A stretch of DNA of 64,000 nucleotides from Saccharospirillum sp965652395 (GCA_965652395.1 CBFGUW010000006.1:85799-149798), one strand, 5' to 3'; shown: positions 44,156-52,951, counted from the first letter of the stretch. Numbers and translations: made by a program. The notes: generated from the sequence alone by a model not told the origin.

Positions 44156-45423
44156 CAGACATCCTCCTTGGGGAGATTGCCCACGGCCGCCAGGTCCAGA
44201 CTGGCGATAACGGCCATGGCCTCACTCCATTCGAGACCCGGCAGCAGTTCCGTTAAAACGGAGGAGGCGTCTGTCAGCGGAATGTCCTGACTTATGGTCC
44301 CTCTCGATGTTTCGATGCGGCCCCGGCTTGCGGTTTTCGCGTCGCGCTTCAAAGCGCCTTCCGCCAACCCCAGCGATTGTTCCGCTTCGACCAGCCATTG
44401 CCGCCAGCGCGCCTCGCAACCGCCACCCGTTCCAGTCAGAACATTAAAACCCAGATCCCGATAACTTGGCTCACTTTGCCGTTCATCCTTGGCGAAGCCT
44501 GCGGCTCTGGCGGCAGGGCCGCCGATCATTTCGGCCTGCTCGATTGTCAGAGCGCCTTTGCCCGCACCTGCGGAAGTAAAAAAACCGGACCAGGTCAGCC
44601 AGCGTTTCAGGCCGGTCAATCGGTCACCAGGTTTGAGGTGTTGGGCTTTGCGTAATACAAAGCGTGAGGCCGCATCGAACCCATTGACCCACAACGCCTG
44701 GCTGAGCCGGTGAAGGAGAACGTTCGCTCTGGCGGTTTCGATTTCAGCGATGGGGACGGCTTCATACAACGCCCGCTGGAAGAGTTCCGGAAGCCTTATA
44801 GGGTAAGGGGGTGTCATCACATCAAAGGCGGCAACAACGTCGCCATGCAAGGTCACCTTCGCGCTCAACCCTGGCGGCAGGATGGGCCAGAATGGCCCAA
44901 TTGAGAAAGTTAACGGGTCAAGCGCCAGGCCGTCTCTTAAATCATCATCCGTCATTGCCATGGGGCGGCCGTAGGGCGTGCCACCCATCATCCCTTCGCC
45001 ACCCTGACCGTGGTCACCCAGCCCTTTCCAGGGTGCTGGAGGCTCATCGGGACACAGCTCGGGTTCGCCCCGGTCTGGTTGCTGCCATTGTTCCCGGTAA
45101 AGAGCCTGAGCCAGGTCGGGAACCTCCTCGATCCTATCGGTCAGGCAAGCGTTCGTTGCCAGCTCCGGCAGAGGCGGACAACACCACCAAAGCGTTGATC
45201 TGGGTGATGGCAGCTGAGCATGAAGCCGACGCAACGCCGTTGTGAAATCCGGTGTGATACCACCCGCGACCAACAGCACCCGGGCATGGCGGGGTGAGTT
45301 CACCCATTCCAACCGGGCGTCCAGTCGCAGGCTGCGAACGGCCTCCTCCATGCCGGGGCCAATGACGGGATAGATCGGTACCGGAGTTTTGGCGGCAAGG
45401 GAACTCAACGCGCTTATTGCCAC
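44155..45423 (-). CDS. Degenerate NuoB-NuoD fusion of the second complex I, 422 aa
   Basis: Starts at GTG (45423), ten bases inside the NuoA-like gene, with GAGGGGG about seven bases upstream. Residues about 35-90 look like NuoB (VNSPRHARVLLVAGGITPDF aligns with [20 protein letters not shown]), but the tandem-cysteine FGLSCC segment is absent and the only nearby cysteines are in LWWCCPPLPELATNAC. Residues about 165-422 look like NuoD: LTFSIGPFWPILPPG stands where GPNHPSAHG occurs, so both quinone-site histidines are lost. LPGLEWSEAMAVIASLDL ends the protein. I infer no N2 cluster and no normal quinone site. Assignment rests on position and short alignments, so it is less sure than for its neighbours. 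Confidence 0.7.
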   Translation of the reverse strand: MAISALSSLAAKTPVPIYPVIGPGMEEAVRSLRLDARLEWVNSPRHARVLLVAGGITPDFTTALRRLHAQLPSPRSTLWWCCPPLPELATNACLTDRIEEVPDLAQALYREQWQQPDRGEPELCPDEPPAPWKGLGDHGQGGEGMMGGTPYGRPMAMTDDDLRDGLALDPLTFSIGPFWPILPPGLSAKVTLHGDVVAAFDVMTPPYPIRLPELFQRALYEAVPIAEIETARANVLLHRLSQALWVNGFDAASRFVLRKAQHLKPGDRLTGLKRWLTWSGFFTSAGAGKGALTIEQAEMIGGPAARAAGFAKDERQSEPSYRDLGFNVLTGTGGGCEARWRQWLVEAEQSLGLAEGALKRDAKTASRGRIETSRGTISQDIPLTDASSVLTELLPGLEWSEAMAVIASLDLAAVGNLPKEDV

Positions 45424-45767
45424 TTGAACGCCCCCTCTCGCCAACCGTAAACGATACCGATGGAGAGAATGGCCAGGAACATGCCCATCTCGGTCAGGGC
45501 CTTGAGCCCTTCCGCGACATAAACCACCGCCCAGGGGTACATGAACATCATCTCCATTTCGAAGGCGATGAGCAGTAGAGTCATGGGGTAATAGCGCACA
45601 TGGAACCGGCACCAGGCATGGGTGTCCGGCTTTCCGCCCCCTAAAAATGGCGCGCGTTGGGGCCAGGAAAGAGTGGGGCGTCGCCAAGATGGTCGAATGA
45701 CGGCCAACCCGATCACAAAGGTGACAAACGCTATGATGCAGAGCGTGTACAACTCAGTCAGTTCCAT
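45414..45767 (-). CDS. nuoA: NuoA-like subunit of the second complex I, 117 aa
   Basis: Three helices with the NuoA block FHVRYYPMTLLLIAFEMEMM, including the FxxE acidic pair (FEME), followed by FMYPWAVVY, which is canonical. The start at MELTELYT follows AAGGAG. It heads the eight-gene operon A, B-D, H, J, K, L, M, N. Divergent from the LacI gene across a 200-base gap. Confidence 0.88.
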   Translation of the reverse strand: MELTELYTLCIIAFVTFVIGLAVIRPSWRRPTLSWPQRAPFLGGGKPDTHAWCRFHVRYYPMTLLLIAFEMEMMFMYPWAVVYVAEGLKALTEMGMFLAILSIGIVYGWREGAFKWQ

Positions 45768-45930
45768 GCCGAAGGTCTCCTTAGGCCAGCACTGTCGAGA
45801 GCTGAGTAACAAGCTTGAATGACGATAAAAACGAGCAGCCCCAAGGACTTCGCTGAACAGCGTGGGCCGAGAATGAACAACAGTGACCGCAAGGTAGTCA
45901 GCCCAGGTGGGGACGTCAAGGATTAACGGC

Positions 45931-45960
45931 TTGCCATGCTGTTATCGATAACAGTAGAAT
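45931..45960 (+). promoter_or_regulatory. Candidate promoter and LacI-family operator for the regulator gene
   Basis: CTGTTATCGATAACAG (45939-45954) is a perfect 16-bp palindrome lying inside the 18-base spacer between TTGCCA (45931-45936) and TAGAAT (45955-45960). It shares TGTTATCGATAACA with the site before the first glucanase gene, so the regulator is probably autoregulated. Confidence 0.7.
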
Positions 45961-45968
45961 GCTTGGCC

Positions 45969-46934
45969 ATGAGCACTATTTACGATGTCGCCAAAAAGGC
46001 CAACGTTTCCGCCATGACCGTATCCCGGGTTCTCAACGATCCGAGCAAGGTGCGGCCAGCTCTGCGCGAGCGGATCGAGGCAGCCATTGTCTCCCTCGGT
46101 TACAAACAGAACCGAGCGGCTCGCGCATTGGTCACCAAGACCACCGGCATCGTTAAAATAGTCGTGACCGAACATCTGGAGGCCCAGGACCCCTATTTTT
46201 ACACCCTCTTTGCAGGCATCAGCTCCGTGTTGGGCGAAAAAACGCTGGCACAATTGGTGGTGCGCGATTCGGCGCCGCACATCAAAAGCGACGGCATGAT
46301 CGTCATGGGGCTCAAATCCGGTCAGAAGATCAGCTTCGCGGATTATCCCGCTCCTGTCGTGCTGTTCGGCAAAGGCTGTGACGATGGCGATTGGCTTGAT
46401 GTCGACAACACCGATGGCCTCTACCGGGCCACGCACCATTTACTCGAACTGGGCCATCGGGACATCGCTTTCTTTGGCTTTAAAGTCGAGGAGCCCTTTA
46501 TTCATGAACGTGAGTCAGGCTATCGCCAGGCCATGGCCGATGCCGGGATCGAGGTGAAACCGGAATGGGTCGTTACCGAACTGACACACGATTCCCGGTC
46601 CGCCAAGGCGGCCGCCTTGAGGATGCTTCGTACTCAGCGAATCAGTGCTGTTGCCTGTTGTTCCGATGTGATTGCCATGGGCGTCACCCAGGCTGCCAAA
46701 GAACTGGGCCTTAAAATACCAGACGACCTTTCCGTTACCGGCTTTGACGGCGTCGGCGTGGACCTGATGACCGACCCTCAACTCACCACCATGCGCCAGC
46801 CGGTTTTCGATATCGGCCGACGACTGGCCGAGATACTGGTATCCAGAATAGAAGCCAAGACCTCGGGTTATGAATTAATCCATGAAGAAGTGAAAACCGA
46901 ATTGGTGGTGCGCGATACCACCGCCAGAGTTTAA
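45969..46934 (+). CDS. LacI/GalR-family transcriptional regulator, 321 aa
   Basis: The N-terminal helix-turn-helix is complete: MSTIYDVAKKANVSAMTVSR followed by VLNDPSKV, and a hinge helix near NRAARALVTKTTG. The rest is a periplasmic-binding-like effector domain with HRDIAFFGF, IPDDLSVTGFDGV and TTMRQPVFDIG. It probably senses a glucan oligosaccharide and represses the two GH5 genes downstream through the TGTTATCGATAACA palindromes. No Shine-Dalgarno is seen before the ATG at 45969, and the predicted promoter would place the transcript start almost on the ATG. Confidence 0.92.
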   Translation: MSTIYDVAKKANVSAMTVSRVLNDPSKVRPALRERIEAAIVSLGYKQNRAARALVTKTTGIVKIVVTEHLEAQDPYFYTLFAGISSVLGEKTLAQLVVRDSAPHIKSDGMIVMGLKSGQKISFADYPAPVVLFGKGCDDGDWLDVDNTDGLYRATHHLLELGHRDIAFFGFKVEEPFIHERESGYRQAMADAGIEVKPEWVVTELTHDSRSAKAAALRMLRTQRISAVACCSDVIAMGVTQAAKELGLKIPDDLSVTGFDGVGVDLMTDPQLTTMRQPVFDIGRRLAEILVSRIEAKTSGYELIHEEVKTELVVRDTTARV

Positions 46935-46949
46935 AAATTTTTAGCTGTG

Positions 46950-46967
46950 TTTGTTATCGATAACAAA
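46950..46967 (+). promoter_or_regulatory. LacI-family operator before the GH5 lipoprotein gene
   Basis: TTTGTTATCGATAACAAA is a perfect 18-bp palindrome. It overlaps a possible -35 (TTGTTA) with TAAAAC 16 bases further on, so repressor binding would block polymerase. The inner 14 bases are the same as in the operator before the regulator gene. Confidence 0.75.
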
Positions 46968-47013
46968 AATCATAAAACGCATCCTCGATGCTGACGACAC
47001 ATTGGACACAACC

Positions 47014-49017
47014 ATGCTCAAACCAGGCTTAAAGCTACCTCATTTTCGGGTGGGACTGAGTGTCTTCGCCGCTCTACTGGCATTGACCGCCTGCACGGAA
47101 GACCGCCAGCCCAATACCCAGCCGGACGACACCGGGATGGATGGACCTCCGGGGCTCTCCCCACTTAGCATTCGGGATACGCATTGGGTCAATGCGAAAG
47201 GGGACACTGTCCTGCTGAAGGGCACCAACCTCGGTAACTGGTTGCTGCAGGAGTTCTGGATGATGGGGCAGAGTACCGATGCGGTGAATGACCAGTGCAC
47301 TCTGGAAGGCATCCTTGATGATCGTTTCGGCTTTAACGAACGCGAACGGTTGATGGATGTCTTCCGCGACCATTGGATAACCGATCGAGACTGGAATGAA
47401 CTGGAACGATTCAATCTGAATGTCGTCCGGCTGTCCTTTATCTGGAACCTGATCGAAGACGAACGCAACCCGATGCAGCTGCGCGACGATGCCTGGCAAT
47501 ACCTGGACTATGCCATCGAGCAGGCCGGGGCTCGGGGCATCTACGTCATCCTGGATCTCCATGGTGCTGTTGGATCTCAAGGCTGGGAACACCACAGTGG
47601 TTGCGCCGACCAGAACCTCTATTGGTCCAACGAAGACTACCAGGCCAGAACCCGTTGGTTATGGCAGCAAATCGCCCATCGTTATAAAGACAATCCCGTC
47701 GTAGCGGCCTATGGATTATTAAACGAGCCCTGGGGGACCACCCCGGAAAACCTGGCGGTGGAAGCGGTTGAGCTGTATCACGCCGTTCGCGAAGTGGACG
47801 CGGAAAAAGTCGTTATTCTGCCGGGGCATTCCGCCGGGATCGAGGCTTACGACTCCCCAGCTGATGCGGGGCTGACGAACATCGCCTTCGAAATGCACTT
47901 TTATCCGGGCATCTTTGGGTGGGGTAATATCGGCTACGCCGTCCACCGGGATTGGCTCAGTTGCGGTGTCGACGGTACTTCCGGACTCTGCGAATGGGAG
48001 CGGAAACTAACGGAGAAAAACGCCGCCTTCCTAATCGGGGAGTTCCAACCCTGGACCGGTCAGGGGCTCAGTTTGGGCGCCGACATCACCCGCGCCACTT
48101 ACGATCGTTATGGCGACCTGGGATGGGCCGCGACAAGCTGGTCTTACAAGGTGTTGACCAACACAGGCGGGCAGGGTGAGGGCACCTGGGGCATGGTGAC
48201 CAACCTTCGTCCATTAGAGCCTCAAACGCCACTGAATTTCAGTACGGCTTCGATCAACGACATCGAAACCCTGTTCCGAAGCTTCGGCACTCTCTCCTAC
48301 GATGTGCACCACGAACTGCGCGCCGCACTCTCATCGGAAGAACGATCAACGCTGTTCGATCTGCCCGAACCTCCAGCCAATGTAGCCCTTGTGGAAAACA
48401 ACGGTACCGTCGTACTCACCTGGGACGCCAGCCGCTCGGAGGAAGTCACCGGATATAACCTGTATCGCTCCCCCCTGAAAGCCTCCGGCTACCAACTGAT
48501 CGCTGAAAACCTGGACGCGTTGAGCTTTGTAGATGACACCATCAACGACGCTCAAACCTTTCATTATCGAGTCCATGCTGTGACTGAACGCGACGAAAGT
48601 CTTCGCAGCGACGTTGTTTCCACATCGATAAAAGCCGTCGATATTCCCGGTTTGATCGAAGCCGAACAAATGACCGATATGGCCGGTATTCAGATTGAAA
48701 CCTGCAGTGATGTCGGAGGCGGAAGCAATGTCGGCTATGTGGACCCGAACGACTATTTGACCTACCAGATTGATGTCGAATCCGCCGGGGATTACCAGGT
48801 TGAATACCGGCTCGCGAGCAACGGCGGCAGTACCGGTTTTGAACTGCAACTCAATGGCACGGTTATCGACACACAGGCGGTGGCCGACACCGGTGGCTGG
48901 CAATCCTGGCAGACTCAAACCGGAACGCTGTCTCTCCCTGCTGGGGAAAGCACCTTAAAAATCCAGGCTCTTGGTGGGGGTTGGAACCTGAACTGGATTC
49001 GTATCCAGGCACTCTGA
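47014..49017 (+). CDS. GH5 beta-glucanase lipoprotein with Fn3-like and CBM6 domains, 667 aa
   Basis: Lipoprotein signal with lipobox LTAC (Cys27), so likely on the cell surface or outer membrane. The GH5 barrel opens with LKGTNLGNWLLQEFWMMG, a motif shared with exo-beta-1,3-glucanase-like GH5 members. The acid/base is E238 in YGLLNEPWGT and the nucleophile E343 in LIGEFQPWTG. A short Fn3-like segment (PANVALVENNGTVVLTWDAS) follows, then a CBM6/35-like domain starting at IEAEQMTDMAG and ending GGWNLNWIRIQAL. The start at MLKPGLK is chosen for the signal peptide; the frame is open back to the operator. Substrate is probably a beta-glucan; the exact linkage is not determined. Confidence 0.9.
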   Translation: MLKPGLKLPHFRVGLSVFAALLALTACTEDRQPNTQPDDTGMDGPPGLSPLSIRDTHWVNAKGDTVLLKGTNLGNWLLQEFWMMGQSTDAVNDQCTLEGILDDRFGFNERERLMDVFRDHWITDRDWNELERFNLNVVRLSFIWNLIEDERNPMQLRDDAWQYLDYAIEQAGARGIYVILDLHGAVGSQGWEHHSGCADQNLYWSNEDYQARTRWLWQQIAHRYKDNPVVAAYGLLNEPWGTTPENLAVEAVELYHAVREVDAEKVVILPGHSAGIEAYDSPADAGLTNIAFEMHFYPGIFGWGNIGYAVHRDWLSCGVDGTSGLCEWERKLTEKNAAFLIGEFQPWTGQGLSLGADITRATYDRYGDLGWAATSWSYKVLTNTGGQGEGTWGMVTNLRPLEPQTPLNFSTASINDIETLFRSFGTLSYDVHHELRAALSSEERSTLFDLPEPPANVALVENNGTVVLTWDASRSEEVTGYNLYRSPLKASGYQLIAENLDALSFVDDTINDAQTFHYRVHAVTERDESLRSDVVSTSIKAVDIPGLIEAEQMTDMAGIQIETCSDVGGGSNVGYVDPNDYLTYQIDVESAGDYQVEYRLASNGGSTGFELQLNGTVIDTQAVADTGGWQSWQTQTGTLSLPAGESTLKIQALGGGWNLNWIRIQAL

Positions 49018-49040
49018 CAATAGGGCTCACCGAATCGGAG

Positions 49041-49065
49041 TTCGCCTGCAGGGGTTGCAGGCGAA
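49041..49065 (+). terminator. Hairpin between the two glucanase genes
   Basis: TTCGCCTGCA and TGCAGGCGAA form a perfect 10-bp stem with a GGGGT loop. There is no T tract, so it may stabilise mRNA or cause only partial termination. Confidence 0.45.
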
Positions 49066-49164
49066 TGCCCGACAGTCGGCCGCCGATCAACAACGTTTTA
49101 CGGTTGGCCATCCCCCCGGCGAATACGACGCCGGATGAAAACTACAATGAAACGGGGGTTTACC

Positions 49165-51258
49165 ATGTCTCAACGAAAAAACGCAGTGCGGTTATCACAG
49201 AGCATAAAACCGAAGTATTTATGCGCAGGTTTATTGTTGGCGGTACCGTTGTTAACTCAGGCGCAGATTCGCCTGGAAGCCGAAGCGGCGATTCAAAACC
49301 AAGGAATGGAATTCGAAGCCACCAGCGATGTCGGCGGTGGTCAGAATGCTGGTTGGATCGACGCCGGTGACTATCTTAATTTCAATGTAAACGTCCCGGT
49401 GGACGGATTTTATGAAGTGGCTTACCGCGTGGCCTCCCCCAACGACAATGCCACGCTGGTGGTGGGTGAGGGCGGTACAGACCTTTCCCCTCACCTGACC
49501 CTGCCCAACACTGGTGGCTGGCAAAACTGGACCACTGCCGGAAACAGCCTATATCTCACCGCTGGCCAGCATGTACTGACACTCTATGCGGTGACCGGAG
49601 GCTGGAACGTCAACTGGATAGAGCTCACCGAGCCTAGAGTGGCACCGCCACCCACTGGCAGCCTGCCCATGATTCGTGCCGAAGGTAAACACTGGACCGC
49701 TAACGGCGAACCCATTCGCTTACGCGGATTGAACCTGGGCAACTGGTTGACCATGGAGTTTTGGATGATGGGCGACGCCATCCGAACCGACGCCGGTGTG
49801 GTACACGACCAATGTACATTGGAAAGCGAACTCGATAACCGCTTCGGCTATGCCGAGCGTGAACGGTTGCTCGATGTTTTCCGCAACAACTGGATGACCG
49901 ACAGGGACTGGGACAACATCGCCGCCATGGGTTTCAATGTTGTTCGGTTACCCTTCGGCTATAACCTGATTGAAGATGAAAACCAACCCTACACTTTAAG
50001 ACCCGACGCTTGGGAATTCCTGGATAAAGCCATCGCCGAAGCGGCCGAGCGCGGCATGTATACCATCCTGGATCTGCACGGCGCAGCGGGCAGCCAGGGG
50101 TGGGAGCATCACTCCGGTTGTGCGAATCGCAACTGGTACTGGGATGGCGGTAACGGCCACGATGCCGCTTATTATCAGGACCGAACCCATTGGTTATGGG
50201 ACAAAATCGCCGAGCGTTACAACAGCAATTCAGACGTAGCCGCCTATGGGCTGTTGAACGAACCTTGGGGCACCGACGCTGTAACCCTCGGGAACAATCT
50301 TGCGTCGTTGTACCACACGGTTCGCGCGAAAGATCCGGACCATGTTGTCATCATGCACGGTCATACCACCGGCATCGAAAGCTTCCCGCAGCCGGGTGCG
50401 AATGTCGCTTATGAAATGCATTTTTACCCCGGCCTGTGGGGCTGGAGGGAAGGGGAGGACTCCAGCGATGTACACGCCGATTGGTTATTCTGTTCAGCCC
50501 CGACCGGAGGCATGACGTGTGATTGGGATACGCAAATCAGCAATCGCCAGGCTCCCTTCCTGGTAGGTGAATTCCAACCCTGGACCCTGCTCGGCGAGAA
50601 CGGCGGCGAAATCACCCGCAAAACCTTCGATGTATACAACACCCTGGGCTGGGCAGCCACGGCCTGGTCTTACAAAACAACCTCCCCAACCGGACATTCC
50701 GCCGGGGATACCTCCAGTTGGCCCTGGGGCATGTTTATCAACACAACCGGTTACGGTGACTTGGACTTGAGTAACGACTCCAAAGCATCGATAGAAGCCT
50801 GGTTCCGTCAATTTGGAACCCAGCCTCTGGCAGCGCATGGTGATATCGATTACTGGATGCATTACCAACCCACCGCCGGTTCCGGCACGATTGAAGCCGA
50901 ACAGTTCCGCGAGCATTCGGGTGCGAACATAGAAGTTACCTCCGATCCGCTGGGGGGCGATTTCAACGCCTCTTACCTGGATACCGGCGATTGGATGGTC
51001 TATCGCGTCGAGGTGCCCCAGGCAGGAAATTATCAGCTCCGTTACCGAGTTGCATCACCCAACGGTGGCACCGTGAACGCCAGCGAGCACAACGGAACCG
51101 TGTTTGGTGATACCGGCATTCCCGCCACTGGAGGTTGGCAAAACTGGCAAACCGTTACCGGCCCCACAATCTACCTGTCCGCCGGAACACACGATCTGAG
51201 TCTTTACGTGGCTACGGGTGGCTGGAACCTCAATTGGTGGGAGTTGGTGGCTCAATAA
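49165..51258 (+). CDS. Secreted CBM6-GH5-CBM6 beta-glucanase, 697 aa
   Basis: Sec signal peptide ending in PLLTQAQ-IRLEAEAA. An N-terminal CBM6-like domain (IRLEAEAAIQNQGMEFEA to GGWNVNWIELTEP), a central GH5 barrel, and a C-terminal CBM6-like domain (TIEAEQFREHSGANIEV to GGWNLNWWELVAQ). Catalytic E366 in YGLLNEPWGT and E469 in LVGEFQPWTL. The barrel is closely related to that of the upstream lipoprotein, so the two arose by duplication with different domain arrangement and localisation. The start at 49165 follows GGGGG seven bases upstream. A strong terminator follows. Confidence 0.92.
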   Translation: MSQRKNAVRLSQSIKPKYLCAGLLLAVPLLTQAQIRLEAEAAIQNQGMEFEATSDVGGGQNAGWIDAGDYLNFNVNVPVDGFYEVAYRVASPNDNATLVVGEGGTDLSPHLTLPNTGGWQNWTTAGNSLYLTAGQHVLTLYAVTGGWNVNWIELTEPRVAPPPTGSLPMIRAEGKHWTANGEPIRLRGLNLGNWLTMEFWMMGDAIRTDAGVVHDQCTLESELDNRFGYAERERLLDVFRNNWMTDRDWDNIAAMGFNVVRLPFGYNLIEDENQPYTLRPDAWEFLDKAIAEAAERGMYTILDLHGAAGSQGWEHHSGCANRNWYWDGGNGHDAAYYQDRTHWLWDKIAERYNSNSDVAAYGLLNEPWGTDAVTLGNNLASLYHTVRAKDPDHVVIMHGHTTGIESFPQPGANVAYEMHFYPGLWGWREGEDSSDVHADWLFCSAPTGGMTCDWDTQISNRQAPFLVGEFQPWTLLGENGGEITRKTFDVYNTLGWAATAWSYKTTSPTGHSAGDTSSWPWGMFINTTGYGDLDLSNDSKASIEAWFRQFGTQPLAAHGDIDYWMHYQPTAGSGTIEAEQFREHSGANIEVTSDPLGGDFNASYLDTGDWMVYRVEVPQAGNYQLRYRVASPNGGTVNASEHNGTVFGDTGIPATGGWQNWQTVTGPTIYLSAGTHDLSLYVATGGWNLNWWELVAQ

Positions 51259-51284
51259 AGCGCTGACTACAGGAAGTTTGCTGG

Positions 51285-51309
51285 AAAGCGGTCATTGGGC
51301 CGCTTTTTT
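51285..51309 (+). terminator. Rho-independent terminator of the glucanase operon
   Basis: AAAGCGG and CCGCTTT pair around an 8-base loop, followed directly by a T-run (TTTTTT). Confidence 0.85.
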
Positions 51310-51469
51310 ACGTCTTACCGGACCGTTGAGAACTAAGGTCCCCGAATTGCTCTAACCGCCTTTACCTTTAAAGGATGGGTCTGTACCAAGGGAAAGGGTT
51401 GAACCAAAAGGGATTGAACAAAAGACGAGGCTGTTATTCACTGACACCTCATTCCCGCTCGAGAACTCT

Positions 51470-51955
51470 ATGGAACGAGTCGCCCTCTTTGTAGACGTCC
51501 AAAACGTCTATTATACCACCCGCCATACCTACGGACGCGGATTCGACTATAACTACTTCTGGCAACAGGCCACCCACAATAGGGAAGTAGCCACAGCCCG
51601 AGCCTATGCCACTGATCGTGGCGATGAGAAACAACGTCAATTTCAAAATATATTGCGGGCCATCGGTTTCGAGGTGAAGCTCAAGCCTTTTATCCAACGT
51701 CAGGATGGGTCCGCAAAAGGCGATTGGGATGTGGGTATCACACTCGATGTGATGGATTGGGCGGCCCAGGTGGATGTTGTCGTACTCGTTACCGGCGATG
51801 GGGATTTCGATTTGTTGGTGAGCAAAATCCACAAAGACCAGGGTGTCCGGGTTGAGGTGTATGGCGTACCGGGTTTGACCGCCAACAGTCTGATTCAGGC
51901 GGCCAGCCATTTCGAGCCGATTGATGGGCCGCTGTTATTGCCCAGTAAGCGGTGA
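51470..51955 (+). CDS. NYN-domain (LabA/DUF88-like) protein, 161 aa
   Basis: A small single-domain NYN protein, the PIN-like nuclease fold. Acidic metal-site residues: the D of VALFVDVQNVYY, the D pair in KGDWDVGITLDVMD, and VTGDGDFDLLVSKI. Members are known or predicted RNases. It stands alone after the glucanase terminator. The ribosome-binding site is weak (GAGAA). Confidence 0.9.
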   Translation: MERVALFVDVQNVYYTTRHTYGRGFDYNYFWQQATHNREVATARAYATDRGDEKQRQFQNILRAIGFEVKLKPFIQRQDGSAKGDWDVGITLDVMDWAAQVDVVVLVTGDGDFDLLVSKIHKDQGVRVEVYGVPGLTANSLIQAASHFEPIDGPLLLPSKR

Positions 51956-52060
51956 GAGCCAGCTTGACCAAGTCGAACGATGAAATTGCTCGGCACCTAA
52001 AGTCGTGTTTCAATGATTGATTCGAATAGCGCCTCATAAAAATTATAAATGGAAACGCTC

Positions 52061-52870
52061 ATGGAAAATCGAATCCGCACTTTCATTTTTATTGTCGCCT
52101 CTTGGATGGTGGCTACAACCACCATCGCCTCGGATATCGCTTTCTTGGAAGGCGATTGGACGATTGCAGAAGAAGCCTCCCTAGCTGCAATGGCCACGCA
52201 GGAGAATTTGACGGACCCTCAGCTGGAAGAAAAAAGATCCTCTCTCATCGATAGCCTGAGAACCAAACAGCCCAAGCTGAGCATCAACGATAAGCGCCTG
52301 GGGCTGGTCATCGGTAACAAGACGATGGTGATGGATTACCAGGTGGACCGCGTAAGCGACTATGCTGTGGAGTTGACAGTCACTCTCGATGGTCAAACGC
52401 ACTCTGTGAGGATCGACCGCTTCGGTAACCATTTGATTCGTCTCGTACTGGGTGGCAACTATGATTGGTATGTCTGGAAACGAGCCAGCGGCGGAACATC
52501 CGCTCTGGACGAGCAATTTATTCAACCACCAACTAAAGATACCCAGCAGGAACAACCGGAGGACGTGTTCAAGCGTGTAGCCCGCCTCGCGGACCAGGGC
52601 GATTATGCCGCTATCCACGCGATGCACAGCATGACCAGCCGTGGCTCGAACAGCGTGGAGGATATTGCCCAGCGATGGGGTCGGCTAAAATCCGACTTGA
52701 ATTACCAGGACCTCCAGATACGGCAATCTTCCCGCATGGCCCAGCACCCAGGTGTCTGGTTCGTGCAGGGACGTTATCAGCGGGGCGATCAAAAAGGTCC
52801 GAATTTCTCTCTCTATTTCAAAACCATCGACGGGGCCTGGCGTATCGTTTCAATGCCTGAACTGGAATAG
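52061..52870 (+). CDS. Secreted protein of unknown function, 269 aa
   Basis: A signal peptide (ENRIRTFIFIVASWMVATTT then IAS-D) is followed by a beta-rich N-terminal half with FLEGDWTIAEEA and a C-terminal half with WGRLKSDLNYQDLQIRQSSR and GVWFVQGRYQRG, which resembles an NTF2/SnoaL-like or lipocalin-like closing domain. Not recognised as a named family. The start at 52061 is preferred over 52049 for the nearby GGA and signal peptide position. Single gene. Confidence 0.7.
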   Translation: MENRIRTFIFIVASWMVATTTIASDIAFLEGDWTIAEEASLAAMATQENLTDPQLEEKRSSLIDSLRTKQPKLSINDKRLGLVIGNKTMVMDYQVDRVSDYAVELTVTLDGQTHSVRIDRFGNHLIRLVLGGNYDWYVWKRASGGTSALDEQFIQPPTKDTQQEQPEDVFKRVARLADQGDYAAIHAMHSMTSRGSNSVEDIAQRWGRLKSDLNYQDLQIRQSSRMAQHPGVWFVQGRYQRGDQKGPNFSLYFKTIDGAWRIVSMPELE

Positions 52871-52919
52871 AGCATAGAGCAACTTGCTTGAACCTGAGCG
52901 GGACGAGAGATTACTTATG

Positions 52920-52951
52920 CTATTTCCTGTAATCTTTATTACAGGAAATAG
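52920..52951. repeat. Perfect 14-bp hairpin of unknown role
   Basis: CTATTTCCTGTAAT and ATTACAGGAAATAG pair perfectly around a CTTT loop. No T tract follows on either strand. It lies about 50 bases after the secreted-protein gene. It could be a terminator-like stabiliser or the remnant of a small mobile palindrome. Confidence 0.6.
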
